The translations under genes were made by a program, and so were the position numbers. From positions 93,259,955 to 93,323,954 of the forward strand of contig JAVHZZ010000012.1 of assembly GCA_036250195.1 (NCBI GenBank): a stretch of DNA of 64,000 bases, given 5' to 3'. Below, piece after piece: positions 1 through 11,261 of the stretch. Below the pieces are notes generated by a model. The model was not told where the DNA came from. It saw only the letters and a program-made list of their open reading frames with translations, and did no database searches. The stretch's first letter is position 1; every line of letters starts with the position of its first letter. This DNA is from Mixophyes australis (Eukaryota > Chordata > Amphibia > Anura > Limnodynastidae).

Positions 1-2770
1 GGGGAGTGTGAGCAGGCTATACATGCAGAGTCCAGGCGTAATGGGGAGTGTGAGCAGGCTATACATGCAGAGTCCAGGCGTAATGGTGAGTGTGAGCAGG
101 CTATACATGCAGAGTCCAGGCGTAATGGGGAGTGTGAGCAGGCCTGACATGCAGAGTCCAGGCGTAATGGTGAGTGTGAGCAGGCCTGACATGCAGAGTG
201 CTGGTGTAATGGGGAGTGTGAGCAGGCTATACATGCAGAGTCCAGGCGTAATGGGGAGTGTGAGCAGGCTATACATGCAGAGTCCAGGCGTAATGGGGAG
301 TGTGAGCAGGCTATACATGCAGAGTCCAGGCGTAATGGTGAGTGTGAGCAGGCTATACATGCAGAGTCCAGGCGTAATGGTGAGTGTGAGCAGGCCTGAC
401 ATGCAGAGTGCTGGTGTAATGGGGAGTGTGAGCAGGCTATACATGCAGAGTCCAGGCGTAATGGGGAGTGTGAGCAGGCTATACATGCAGAGTTCAGGCG
501 TAATGGGGAGTGTGAGCAGGCTATACATGCAGAGTTCAGGCGTAATGGGGAGTGTGAGCAGGCTATACATGCAGAGTCCAGGCGTAATGGGGAGTGTGAG
601 CAGGCTATACATGCAGAGTCCAGGCGTAATGGGGAGTGTGAGCAGGCTATACATGCAGAGTCCAGGCGTAATGGGGAGTGTGAGCAGGCTATACATGCAG
701 AGTCCAGGCGTAATGGGGAGTGTGAGCAGGCTATACATGCAGAGTCCAGGCGTAATGGGGAGTGTGAGCAGGCTATACATGCAGAGTCCAGGCGTAATGA
801 GGAGTGTGAGCAGGCTATACATGCAGAGTCCAGGCGTAATGGGGAGTGTGAGCAGGCTATACATGCAGAGTCCAGGCGTAATGGGGAGTGTGAGCAGGCC
901 TGACATGCAGAGTCCAGGTGTAATGGGGAGTGTGAGCAGGCCTGACATGCAGAGTGCTGGTGTAATGGTGAGTGTGAGCAGGCCTGACATGCAGATTGCT
1001 GGTGTAATGGTGAGTGTGAGCAGAACTGACAGGCACAGTACTGGACTAATGGTGAGTGTGAGCAGGCCTAACATGCACGGTTCAGGTGTGAGTGTGAGCA
1101 GGTTGGACATGCACAGTCCAAGTGTAATAATGAATGCGAGCAGGCTGAAATGCACAATACAGGTGTGAGCAGGCCTGACATGCACAGTCCAGGTGTGAGT
1201 GTGAGCAGGCCTGACATGCACAGTTCAGGTGTAATGGGGAGTGTGAGCAGGCTATACATGCAGAGTCCAGGCGTAATGGTGAGTGTGAGCAGGCTATACA
1301 TGCAAAGTCCAGGCGTAATGGTGAGTGTGAGCAGGCTATACATGCAGAGTCCAGGCGTAATGGTGAGTGTGAGCAGGCTATACATGCAGAGTCCAGGCGT
1401 AATGGGGAGTGTGAGCAGGCCTGACATGCAGAGTCCAGGTGTAATGGGGAGTGTGAGCAGGCCTGACATGCAGAGTGCTGGTGTAATGGTGAGTGTGAGC
1501 AGGCTATACATGCAGAGTCCAGGCGTAATGGTGAGTGTGAGCAGGCCTGACATGCAGAGTGCTGGTGTAATGGGGAGTGTGAGCAGGCTATACATGCAGA
1601 GTCCAGGCGTAATGGGGAGTGTGAGCAGGCTATACATGCAGAGTCCAGGCGTAATGGGGAGTGTGAGCAGGCTATACATGCAGAGTCCAGGCGTAATGGG
1701 GAGTGTGAGCAGGCTATACATGCAGAGTCCAGGCGTAATGGGGAGTGTGAGCAGGCTATACATGCAGAGTCCAGGCGTAATGGGGAGTGTGAGCAGGCTA
1801 TACATGCAGAGTCCAGGCGTAATGGGGAGTGTGAGCAGGCCTGACATGCAGAGTCCAGGCGTAATGGGGAGTGTGAGCAGGCTATACATGCAGAGTGCTG
1901 GTGTAATGGGGAGTGTGAGCAGAACTGACAGGCACAGTACTGGACTAATGGTGAGTGTGAGCAGGCCTAACATGCACAGTTCAGGTGTGAGCAGGTTGGA
2001 CATGCACAGTCCAAGTGTAATAATGAATGCGAGCAGGCTGAAATGTACAATACAGGTGTGAGCAGGCCTGACATGCACAGTCCGGGTGTGAGTGTGAGCA
2101 GGCCTGACATGCAGAGTGCTGGTGTAATGTTGAGTGTGAGCAGAACTGACAGGCACAGTACTGGACTAATGGTGAGTGTGAGCAGGCCTAACATGCACAG
2201 TTCAGGTGTGAGTGTGAGCAGGTTGGACATGCACAGTCCAAGTGTAATAATGAATGCGAGCAGGCTGAAATGCACAATACAGGTGTGAGCAGGCCTGACA
2301 TGCACAGTCCGGGTGTGAGTGTGAGCAGGCCTGACATGCACAGTTCAGGTGTAATGGTGAGTGTGAGCAGGCTATACATGCAGAGTCCAGGCGTAATGGG
2401 GAGTGTGAGCAGGCCTGACATGCAGAGTCCAGGTGTAATGGGGAGTGTGAGCAGGCCTGACATGCAGAGTGCTGGTGTAATGGTGAGTGTGAGCAGGCCT
2501 GACATGCAGAGTGCTGGTGTAATGGTGAGTGTGAGCAGGCCTGACATGCAGAGTGCTGGTGTAATGGTGAGTGTGAGCAGGCCTGACATGCAGAGTGCTG
2601 GTGTAATGGTGAGTGTGAGCAGGCCTGACATGCAGAGTGCTGGTGTAATGGTGAGTGTGAGCAGGCCTAACATGCACAGTTCAGGTGTGAGTGTGAGCAG
2701 GTTGGACATGCACAGTCCAAGTGTAATAATGAATGCGAGCAGGCTGAAATGCACAATACAGGTTTGAGCA
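1..2770. repeat. 42-bp minisatellite, homogeneous part
   Basis: Tandem units of 42 bp (core GTGAGCAGGCTATACATGCA) start at or before the left window edge. Units come in a few alleles: CTATACATGC versus CCTGACATGC, and TCCAGGCGTAAT versus TGCTGGTGTAAT. A unit of 42 bp is 14 codons, so plus-strand frames of 386, 303 and 165 codons and minus-strand frames of 362 and 198 codons stay open. The peptide is only the 14-residue repeat, and both strands are open, so I read it as non-coding. Four copies of a distinctive multi-unit module lie near 1013, 1915, 2135 and 2655. Confidence 0.97.
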
Positions 2771-4150
2771 GGCCTGACATGCACAGTCCAGGTGTAATGG
2801 TGAGTGTGAGTAGACCGATATGCAAATTACTCGTGTAATGGTGAATGTGAGTAGTCTGACATGCACAGACCAGGTGTAATGGTGAGTGTGAGTAGACTGA
2901 TATGCAAATTACTTGTGTAATGGTGAGTGTGAGCAGGCTTGACATGCACATTCCAGGTGTAAAGGTGAGTGTGAGCAGACCTAACATGCATAGTCCAGGT
3001 GTACTAGTGAATGGGAGCAGCCTGCATGCACGGTACACGTATAATGGTGAGTGTGAGCCGGCCTGACATGGACGGTACACGTATAATAGTGAGTGTGAGC
3101 AGGCCTGCCATAAAAAGTGAGAATGTGAGCAGGCTGACATGCACAGTCTAGGTGTAATATTGAGTGTGAGCAAGTTTGTCACAAACAGCACATGTGTAAT
3201 GGTGAGTGTGAGCAGGCCTGACATACACTGTACTGGTGAGTGCGAGCAGGTCTGACAATAACAGTCCAGGTGTAATGGTAAGTGTGAGCAGGCTGACATA
3301 CACAGTCCAGGTGTAATGGTGAGTGTGAGCAGGCCTTACATGCATAGTCCGAGTGTGAGTGTGAGCAGGCCTGACATGTACAGTTCTTGTGTAATGGTGA
3401 TTGTGAGCAGGTCTCACAATATCTCTCCAGGTGTAAGGGTAAGTGTGATGAGGCGAGACATACACAGTCAAGGTGTAACGGTGATTGTGAGCAGGGTGAC
3501 AATAACAGTTAAGGTGTATTGATGAGTGTGAACAGAACTGACATGCACAGTCCAGATGTAATGGTGAGTGTGAGCAGGTCTGATAATAACAGTCCAGGTG
3601 TATTGGAGAGTGTGAGCCGAAGAGACATGCACAGTACTCGTGTAATGGTGAGTGTGAGCAGGCTGACATGCACTGTACAGGTGTAATGGTGAGTGTGAGC
3701 AGACTTCTCATGCACAGTAATCGTGAGTGTGAAGAGGCTGACATGCACAGTCCAAGTGTAATGGTGAGTGTGAACAGTCTTGACATGCACTGTACAGTTG
3801 TAATGGTGAGTGTGAGCAGGTGGTTAATAATGGTGATAATAACCGTCCAGCTGTAATGGTGAGTGTGAGCAGGTTTGACAATAACTGTCTTGGTGTAATG
3901 GTGAGTGTGAGCAGGCTGGCATGCACAGTCTAGGTTTGATGGTGAGTGTGAGCAGGCAAGACATGCACAGTACAGGTGTAATGGTGAGTGTGAGCAGTCT
4001 AACAAGCACACTACAGGTGTGAGCAGGCCAGACATGCTCAGTTCAGGTGTAATATTGAAGGTGAGCAGACTGATATGCACATTCCAGGTGTAATGGTGTT
4101 TGTGAGCAGGGCGGACATGCACATTCCAGGTGTAATGGTGAGTGTGCAGG
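2771..4150. repeat. Degenerate flank of the 42-bp minisatellite
   Basis: The same unit continues, recognisable by GTGAGTGTGAGCAGG and GACATGCACAGTCCAGGTGTAATGG, but each copy differs and indels break the 42-bp phase. Divergence rises sharply compared with the left part. Open frames here (for example 3148-4188 minus) are shadows of the repeat. This is the old edge of the array. Confidence 0.92.
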
Positions 4151-4184
4151 TGTGTATTGTACTGAATAGTTTCTTTCCTCGCAG

Positions 4185-4243
4185 ACACAATTCCTGAGGA
4201 CTTTGAGCCCTACAGACGGATCCTTCTGGAAGGTCGGGAATAA
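4185..4243 (+). CDS. Candidate terminal coding exon, gene unknown
   Basis: Directly after the degenerate array there is a pyrimidine tract and acceptor (TTCTTTCCTCGCAG, ending at 4184). The sequence then reads, in the frame starting two bases in, TIPEDFEPYRRILLEGRE followed by TAA at 4241-4243. The peptide is charged, non-repetitive and looks like a protein C-terminus, but I do not recognise the family. If real, the minisatellite sits in the last intron of a plus-strand gene whose other exons lie left of the window. Against it: the open frame is only 18 residues and a second frame also reads 25 residues. An AATAAA overlaps the stop codon (4239-4244), which is too early to be a normal poly(A) signal; CATAAA near 4632, followed by a GT-rich stretch, is a possible weak one. 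Confidence 0.3.
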
Positions 4244-4778
4244 ACATGAAGACCCTCATTAGCCACATTGAAAAGTTGAACATTTCCATCTAACATTCCA
4301 GGGTCTGTCCACAGAAAAGCTGGAGAGGGTCGGACACATCTCGTGCATGGAGATGATGGGCCCCAACCCAACGTAGAAGACCCTGAGATGTCTTTAATAC
4401 TCCCACCGGACAGAGAGGGGTTCCAGCCAACGCTTTCTGTGGCCAGGGCCTATCATTATGGGAGGTTCCTGGGTGAACCTTCTTCATCTCACAACGCTGC
4501 CTCCTGAGCTGGGTCCTCATTGATTCTGGTGGGATGGGACATTGCACAGAGAGGACATTACATGGAGCCTTCAGATAGTGCCAGAGAATGTTATGTTATG
4601 TGTCGCCCCCATCTCTTATCCAACAACTGCTCATAAAGTTCATCAGGTTTTCTATTGACTTCTGTGTGGTGTCTGGGTGGGGACTGCGGAAACGTCATTG
4701 TGCTTGTGGTCAGGAGATATGGAATCATGTAAGGAGAAATTATATTATCTCTATATATCAGGACATGAGTTATGTGTG
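4244..4778. other. Unique spacer, possible 3' UTR
   Basis: Non-repetitive sequence of moderate GC. If the exon ending at 4243 is real, this would be its 3' untranslated region, with a CATAAA-type signal and a GT-rich tract near 4632-4680. The 85-codon minus-strand frame at 4290-4547 has no recognisable domain. Confidence 0.3.
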
Positions 4779-6290
4779 AGAGTTATATAGTGGAAGGAGC
4801 AGGGTCCACCAGCAGCACAGAGTATATCAGGATACTGAGAGTTATATAGTGGAAGGAGCAGGGTCCCCAGCAGCACAGAGTATATCAGGAGATGAGTGAT
4901 GTGTTAGTGAGGACAGGGCTGCATGTGACAGGGGCAGTGACATGATGTGAGGAGGGGAATGGAGGCAGCAGAAAGCCAAAGACTGAGAGTTATATAGTGG
5001 AAGGAGCAGGGTCCCAGCAGCACAGAGTATATCAGGAGATGAGTGATGTTAGTGAGGACAGGGCTGCATGTGATAGGGGCAGTGACATGATGTGAGGAGG
5101 GCAATGGAGGCAGCAGGAAGCCACAGACTGAGAGTTATATAGTGGAAGGAGCAGGGTCCCCCAGCAGCACAGAGTATATCAGGAGATGAGTGATGTGTTA
5201 GTGAGGACAGGGCTGCATGTGACAGGGGCAGTGACATGATGTGAGGAGGGGAATGGAGGCAGCAGGAAGCCACAGACTGAGAGTTATATAGTTGAAGGAG
5301 CAGGGTCCCCAGCAGCACAGATTATATCAGGAGATGAGTGATGTGTTAGTGAGGACAGGGCTGCATGTGACAGGGGCAGTGACATGATGTGAGGAGGGGA
5401 ATGGAGGCAGCAGGAAGCCACAGACTGAGAGTTATATAGTGGAAGGAGCAGGGTCCCCCAGCAGCACAGAGTATATCAGCAGATGAGTGATGTGTAAGTG
5501 AGGACAGGGCTGCATGTGACAGGGGCAGTGACATGATGTGAGGAGGGGAATGGAGGCAGCAGGAAGCCACAGACTGAGAGTTATATAATGGAAGGAGCAG
5601 GGTCCCCCAGCAGCACAGAGTATGTTAGGAGATGAGTGATGTGTTAGTGAGGACAGGGCTGCATGTGACAGGGGCAGTGACATGATGTGAGGAGGGGAAT
5701 GGAGGCAGCAGGAAGCCACAGACTGAGAGTTATATAGTGGAAGGAGCAGGGTCCCCCAGCAGCACAGAGTATATCAGCAGATGAGTGATGTGTAAGTGAG
5801 GACAGGGCTGCATGTGACAGGGGCAGTGACATGATGTGAGGAGGGGAATGGAGGCAGCAGGAAGCCACAGACTGAGAGTTATATAATGGAAGGAGCAGGG
5901 TCCCCAGCAGCACAGAGTATATCAGGAGATGAGTGATGTGTTAGTGAGGACAGGGCTGCATGTGACAGGGGCAGTGACATGATGTGAGGAGGGGAATGGA
6001 GGCAGCAGGAAGCCACAGACTGAGAGTTATATAGTGGAAGGAGCAGGGTCCCCCAGCAGCACAGAGTATATCAGCAGATGAGTGATGTGTTAGTGAGGAC
6101 AGGGCTGCATGTGACAGTAGCAGTGACATGATGTGAGGAGGGGAATGGAGGCAGCAGGAAGCCACAGACTGAGAGTTATATAGTGGAAGGAGCAGGGTCC
6201 CCCAGCAGCACAGAGTATATCAGCAGATGAGTGATGTGTTAGTGAGGACAGGGCTGCATGTGACAGGAGCAGTGACATGATGTGAGGAGG
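4779..6290. repeat. ~148-bp tandem repeat array
   Basis: About ten copies of a 145-149 bp unit, marked by GAGAGTTATATAGTGGAAGG, CAGCAGCACAGAGTATATCA and GACATGATGTGAGGAGGGG. The first copy is short (about 60 bp). Differences between copies are mostly single bases, for example ATATCAGGAGATG versus ATATCAGCAGATG, in alternating patterns that suggest duplication of pairs of units. Minus-strand frames of 60-95 codons repeat the same peptide and are not genes. Confidence 0.96.
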
Positions 6291-6610
6291 GGTTACTGTG
6301 TCGGGCTGATAATAAGGTCAGTTAGTGACACCAGGTAAGTGGCTGGGAATAGACTACCTGGCTCCTTAGTACCAGGCTGGTTATGTGCTGGGTAAATATG
6401 ATCCAGACTAATGATACTGCGAGTACCCAAGTGTTATATATAATGTTCTCTGCACCCAGTGCATTTGGAGGATGAGCAGCCCAGCAACGCAGGAGGCCGG
6501 GACGAGTGCAATATTGGAAGGAGATAGGACAACAGTGCACAGCATCCCGATCCTTCTGCATCCCTAGAAACTGAGGTCACATCGCACACAGAGCACCTGG
6601 AGCCCCCAGG
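6291..6610. other. Unique spacer between two arrays
   Basis: About 320 bp without tandem structure. The two overlapping minus-strand frames have no recognisable motif. Nothing further seen. Confidence 0.6.
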
Positions 6611-7686
6611 AGACTGCGCCCTCTCTAACCCCTGGCACCCTGTACCCTCACAGGACACTGCGCCCTCTCTAACCCCCAGTACCCTGTACCCTCACAGGAC
6701 ACTGCGCCCTCTCTAACCCCCAGTACCCTGCGCCCTCACAGGACACTGCGCCCTCACTAACCCACTGGTACCCTGTGCCCTCACAGGGCACTGCCCCCAT
6801 CCCTCTCTAACCGCTGGCACCCTGTACCCTCACAGGACACTGCGCCCTCTCTAACCCCTGGCACCCTGTACCCTCACAGGACACTGCGCCCTCTCTAACC
6901 CCTGGCACCCTGTACCCTCACAGGACACTGCACCCTCTCTAACCCCTGGCACCCTGTACCCTCACAGGACACTGCGCCCTCACTAACCCCCGGTACACTG
7001 CACCCTCACAGGACACTGCCTCTTATCCCTCAATAACCGCTGGCACCCTGTACCCTCACAGGACACTGCACCCTCTCTAACCCCTGGCACCCTGTACCCT
7101 CACAGGACACTGTGCCCTCTCTAACCCCTGGCACCCTGTACCCTCACAGGACACTGCACCCTCTCTAACCCCTGGCACCCTGTACCCTCACAGGACACTG
7201 CACCCTCACTAACCCCCGGTACACTGTACCCTCACAGGACTCTGCCTCTTATCCCTCAATAACCGCTGGCACCCTGTGCCCTCACAGGACACTGCACCCT
7301 CACTAACCCCCTGGCACCCTGTGCCCTCACAGGACACTGCACCCTCACTAACCCCCGGTACACTGCACCCTCACAGGACACTGCGCCCTCTCTAACCCCT
7401 GGCACCCTGTACCCTCACAGGGTACTGCCTCTTATCCCTCAATAACCGCTGGCACCCTGTGCCCTCACAGGGCACTGCCCCTATCCCTCTCTAACCGCTG
7501 GCACCCTGTACCCTCACAGGGCATTGCCTCTTATCCCTCAATAACCGCTGGCACCCTGTGCCCTCACGGGACACTGCGCCCTCACTAACCCCCGGTACCC
7601 TGTGCCCTCACAGGGCACTGCCCGCACTATTCCCTGGCACCCTGTACCCTCACAGGGCACTGCCCACACTCTCTGAATAACCGCCC
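6611..7686. repeat. 44-bp C-rich minisatellite
   Basis: About 24 copies of a 44-bp unit with the landmarks CTCTCTAACCCCTGGCACCC and TGTACCCTCACAGGACACTG. The plus strand is C-rich. Read on the minus strand, most units contain four G-runs separated by 4, 5 and 7 bases, a canonical G-quadruplex pattern. A variant block with TCTTATCCCTCAATAACCGC recurs near 7018, 7243, 7428 and 7529. Confidence 0.95.
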
Positions 7687-8303
7687 AGGACTTTGTGTTC
7701 TATGTAACATTCCTGCATATGATTCGGTTACATTCTATACTGACATCGGACACATCACTTCCTAATCACTATTTGGGCACTAGTATCGGCACGTTCCTGC
7801 CGTGAGCTGGTACATATTACACCCACTTACAGGTCACAATGAGAGCAACGTTGGTCTATATGCAGATGTTACTCGAGTTGGTGGAAGGCATTGAATTCTG
7901 GACCACAGAGCTGACATAACACTCCATGTCTCTGGGTGGTGCAGGGGTTAATGGCCGGACAATACCGCGTATAATCTCCATGTGGCCACCCAACCCCCAG
8001 TCTCCCGGGGCCTGTAATGTAATCTGATGTAATAGTCTGTCCTCAGACTGTATATAATATACATTATTATGTACTATCCATACGCTGCTTTGTGTGTGTT
8101 ATATACAGTTATCTATATGGTGAGGGACAGGATGAGCTTATTATCACAATTTGGGGTGAAAAGTGATAAAAGTTGTCCTAAGACATTGTACATGGGCCAT
8201 AACCTCATATATCCTAAAAACATAAATAGACTATAAATATTGTGATTAGTATGTGTGTAATGTGTACAGTGTGGTCCTGTATTCTTGTCCTGTAGCATGT
8301 GAA
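7687..8303. other. Unique AT-rich spacer
   Basis: Non-repetitive, AT-rich, with short TATA-like stretches around 8050-8075. No coding frame of note and no recognised element. Confidence 0.6.
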
Positions 8304-9188
8304 GCGTTATCTATAACCTATAGGTCCTACAAGCGTTATCTATAACCTATAGGTCCTACCGTCATTATCTATAACCTATAGGTCCTGCCTGCGTTATCTA
8401 TAACCTATAGGTTCTATCGGCATTATCTATAACCTATAGGTCCTACCGGCATTATCTATAACCTATAGGTCCTGCCTGCGTTATCTATAACCTATAGGTT
8501 CTATCGGCGTTATCTATAACCTATAGGTCCTACCGGCGTTATCTATAACCTATAGGTCCTACCGGCGTTATCTATAACCTATAGGTCCTACCGGTGTTAT
8601 CTATAACCTATAGGTCCTACCTGCGTTATCTATAACCTATAGGTCCTACCGTCATTATCTATAACCTATAGGTTCTACCGGCGTTATCTATAACCTATAG
8701 GTCCTACCGGCGTTATCTATAACTTATACGTTCTACCGGCGTTATCTATAACCTATAGGTCCTACCTCTGTTATCTATAACTTATAGGTCCTACCGTCAT
8801 TATCTATAACCTATAGGTCCTACCGTCATTATCTATAACCTATAGGTCCTACCGGCGTTATCTATAACCTATAGGTCCTACCGGTGTTATCTATAACCTA
8901 CAGGTCCTACTGGTGTTCTCTATAACCTATAGGTCCTACCGGCGTTATCTATAACCTATAGGTCCTAACGGTGTTATCTATAACCTACAGGTCCTACCGG
9001 TGTTCTCTATAACCTATAGGTCCTACCGGCGTTATCTATAACCTATAGGTCCTACCGGTGTTATCTATAACCTATAGGTCCTACCGGCGTTATCTATAAC
9101 CTATAGGTCCTACCGTCATTATCTATAACCTATAGGTTCTACCGGCGTTATCTATAACCTATAGGTCCTACAGGCGTTACCTATACCT
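8304..9188. repeat. 29-bp palindrome-bearing minisatellite
   Basis: About 30 copies of a 29-bp unit, GTTATCTATAACCTATAGGT followed by CCTACCGGC or a variant. Every intact unit contains ACCTATAGGT, a perfect 10-bp palindrome. Variation is concentrated in the 3' part (CCGGC, CTGCG, CGTCA), while the palindrome itself is nearly invariant. Confidence 0.96.
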
Positions 9189-9552
9189 GTATACAGCAGA
9201 GTGCTATAAGCAGTCATGTTGTACAGATAAATTGTCACTTTCAGTCCTGTCCGCTGTAACAGGTGGTGACAGATGACATCATATTATGCACTAACTCAGG
9301 TTTATCTCAGATATTATATTGTATATTGATGTTACAGAGTCTGATATATAAATGTTTCTTATTGTGATTAATATGTTCCTAGTGCCTAAAGTCTGCTCAT
9401 TCTGTATATAGCTGTATATATATATATATATATATATCTACTACACAAGTGAGTTCAGCAGCCCAGCACGCCCCCTATAGTACAGTATATACATTATATC
9501 ACTGGTAACAGATACACTTAGCTGTAATATAAGAGAGACGTGGGATCCTCAC
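9189..9552. other. Unique spacer with TA microsatellite
   Basis: AT-rich sequence containing a (TA)n run at about 9414-9438. If the minus-strand exon at 9553-9712 is real, this stretch is the start of its first intron. Confidence 0.6.
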
Positions 9553-9712
9553 CCTCCGTGGCGTCCGCTGTCCTCCTTCTCACACTGTGACTTGGGCAGC
9601 GCAGAGTTTTACAGCTGGGGGGGTGGTGAGTTTCCCCCTTTAGGCCCCCGAAGTTTGCATTGTGGATCCTCTTTGAATATTGAGTCTGTAAGAGGAACGA
9701 CATGGCTGCCAT
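9553..9712 (-). CDS. Candidate first coding exon, gene unknown
   Basis: On the minus strand, ATG at 9712-9710 lies in a good initiation context (G at +4, GTC before it) and opens a frame starting MAAMSFLLQTQYSKRIHNAN. The frame continues for 53 codons to a donor-like GAGG/GTGAGG, with the intron starting at 9552. The frame is also open 42 bp upstream through a GTG, but the ATG is the better start. The region has more CpGs than its surroundings, and a TATAAAG lies about 95 bp upstream of the ATG. I do not recognise the protein. No later exon could be identified to the left, where the sequence is mostly tandem arrays, so this could be a chance frame or a dead gene fragment. Confidence 0.28.
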
Positions 9713-9805
9713 GACGACCAGCGCCCGGCAACAGGCCCTGAATGTCGCTAACACTGCATCAGCAAACTATCACCCGTCCGTGCCCTGAGACCAGGGAAGA
9801 GCTCA

Positions 9806-9812
9806 CTTTATA
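9806..9812 (-). promoter_or_regulatory. TATA-box-like site
   Basis: TATAAAG on the minus strand, about 95 bp upstream of the candidate ATG at 9712. This spacing would put a start site near 9780 and leave a 5' UTR of about 70 bp. It supports the candidate exon but is weak on its own in AT-rich DNA. Confidence 0.25.
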
Positions 9813-9868
9813 CACTATATAGTCCTGGATATAGGGTTGTACTGCGGATTACTGCAGAATTGCGGCAT

Positions 9869-10178
9869 TTTGGGCCTAATTCTGCCCACTTCACTAGGAA
9901 GTGGGCAGATGCGGGAGACTGCCATACACTCCCGGGAGTCCGGGAGACCCACCTGGTATCAGGGAGTCTCACGGACATTCCGGGAGAGTAGGCAAGTATG
10001 TCCCCTCCCCGTCCCCGCCCATGAAATCGTAGGATGTAGTGAGGGCCCTTTGCGCTCGATGATAAATTGGACGTTGCTGTGTCCTCTGGTACATGGTCTG
10101 GTTCTGGGCGTGTGCAAGTGATTTTTTACTAAATACGGCACATATCAGCATTTACATACCTTAGTGAATCAGCCCCAA
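9869..10178. mobile_element. MITE-like interspersed repeat, ~310 bp
   Basis: The left end reads TTGGGCCTAATTC and the right end, reverse-complemented, reads TTGGGGCTGATTCAC, giving imperfect terminal inverted repeats. The interior has the CCGGGAGAGTAGGCAAGTATG-like motif that I recall from anuran interspersed repeats. There is no coding capacity; the small frames here are incidental. The family name is not assigned. Confidence 0.4.
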
Positions 10179-11261
10179 TGTGTGTATTACTATATTTAAC
10201 CAATGTATGTTTCAATGTATATCATCTGCTTATGATAACATATACAGTTATAGTACACCATAGTACACCATCATACCCTAACAAATCATTATCTTTCTGA
10301 CATTATACCATGGAGATTGCTGCCGTCTGTTCCCACTTCTCAATGCTTAGAACGGTGTCAGAGGGAGAGTAGAAGCCTTTGATATCTTTGTGCATCCTTC
10401 TAACTCGTGACTTTCTGGTACTTTATCCCGGAGACCTTGTGATTCCACCTTTCCAACCACGATTAATTCTTTGTCTCACTGTACAATACTAGTGGAATCA
10501 TTAAGGATCATCTGATCCCGTTATAAAGAGATCAAGATGTCAGGTATTGGCCAGTTATCCTGTTGTGTGATCTGGGAGACCATTGGTTGTACCTGACCTA
10601 GTGACTGTGATCACTTATCCAAACTAGCGGCTGATTCATTAATGGAAGGAAATAAAATACGGACAAACCATGTTACAATACAAGGGGTGCAAATTAGTGT
10701 ATTACTTTGCACATAAGATAAATACTGGCTGTTCTCTCATGTAGGACACAAATACCTGATAGCTTTATTTGTACACTGAAATATAAAGATGATCTGGGAC
10801 ATGTCCTACCCCAAATATACATCTGTCCCCACATGTTACATTTACCTCCCCCTCCAATGTAACATTGTTTTGCTAAGGTTTAAAGTTACTCCTATTTTAT
10901 GCTTTACTTTCCTTGATGACTCAATATGTGTGATACTATATATATTATGCTGTATGCATATTATGGAGTAGAATGTATGTACGACTACTGTACATAGCAA
11001 ATATGTGTTTTAAATGGGACACCCTGAATATAAATTTGTATCACTAGTTTAGGGACTCACCTACAGGAGATGCCTTGACGCCGGCAGGTGAGCTAAACCC
11101 CTATATAGCTATATTGTGCACAAAATTCTCCTTTATGTATATGCTGACCCAGAGATTTATATATGTGCGTAATACTGCATAAAATATCTATTACATATGT
11201 ATCTATAATTCTCTGTATATCATTGAGGGATGGATTACTGTATATAATATATAGATGGATT
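10179..11261. other. AT-rich spacer with probable repeat remnant
   Basis: Mostly unique AT-rich DNA. From about 10625 (GGCTGATTCATTAATGG) to about 10870 the sequence resembles a non-coding interspersed repeat I recall from frog genomes, with landmarks TTTGCACATAAG and TAGCTTTATTTGTACACTGA. No gene seen. Confidence 0.35.

Noticed and set aside
8..1168. 386-codon frame with a 14-residue repeat
   Set aside because: The 42-bp unit is a multiple of three and both strands stay open. There is no start context or unique sequence outside the array.
1..2770. CRISPR-like array
   Set aside because: Repeats are directly adjacent, with no unique spacers of constant size and no cas-like gene. The setting is eukaryotic. 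The same applies to the 29-, 44-, 56- and 89-bp arrays.
6611..7686. Interstitial telomere repeat
   Set aside because: CTAACCC occurs only once per 44-bp unit and is not arranged as CCCTAA tandem repeats.
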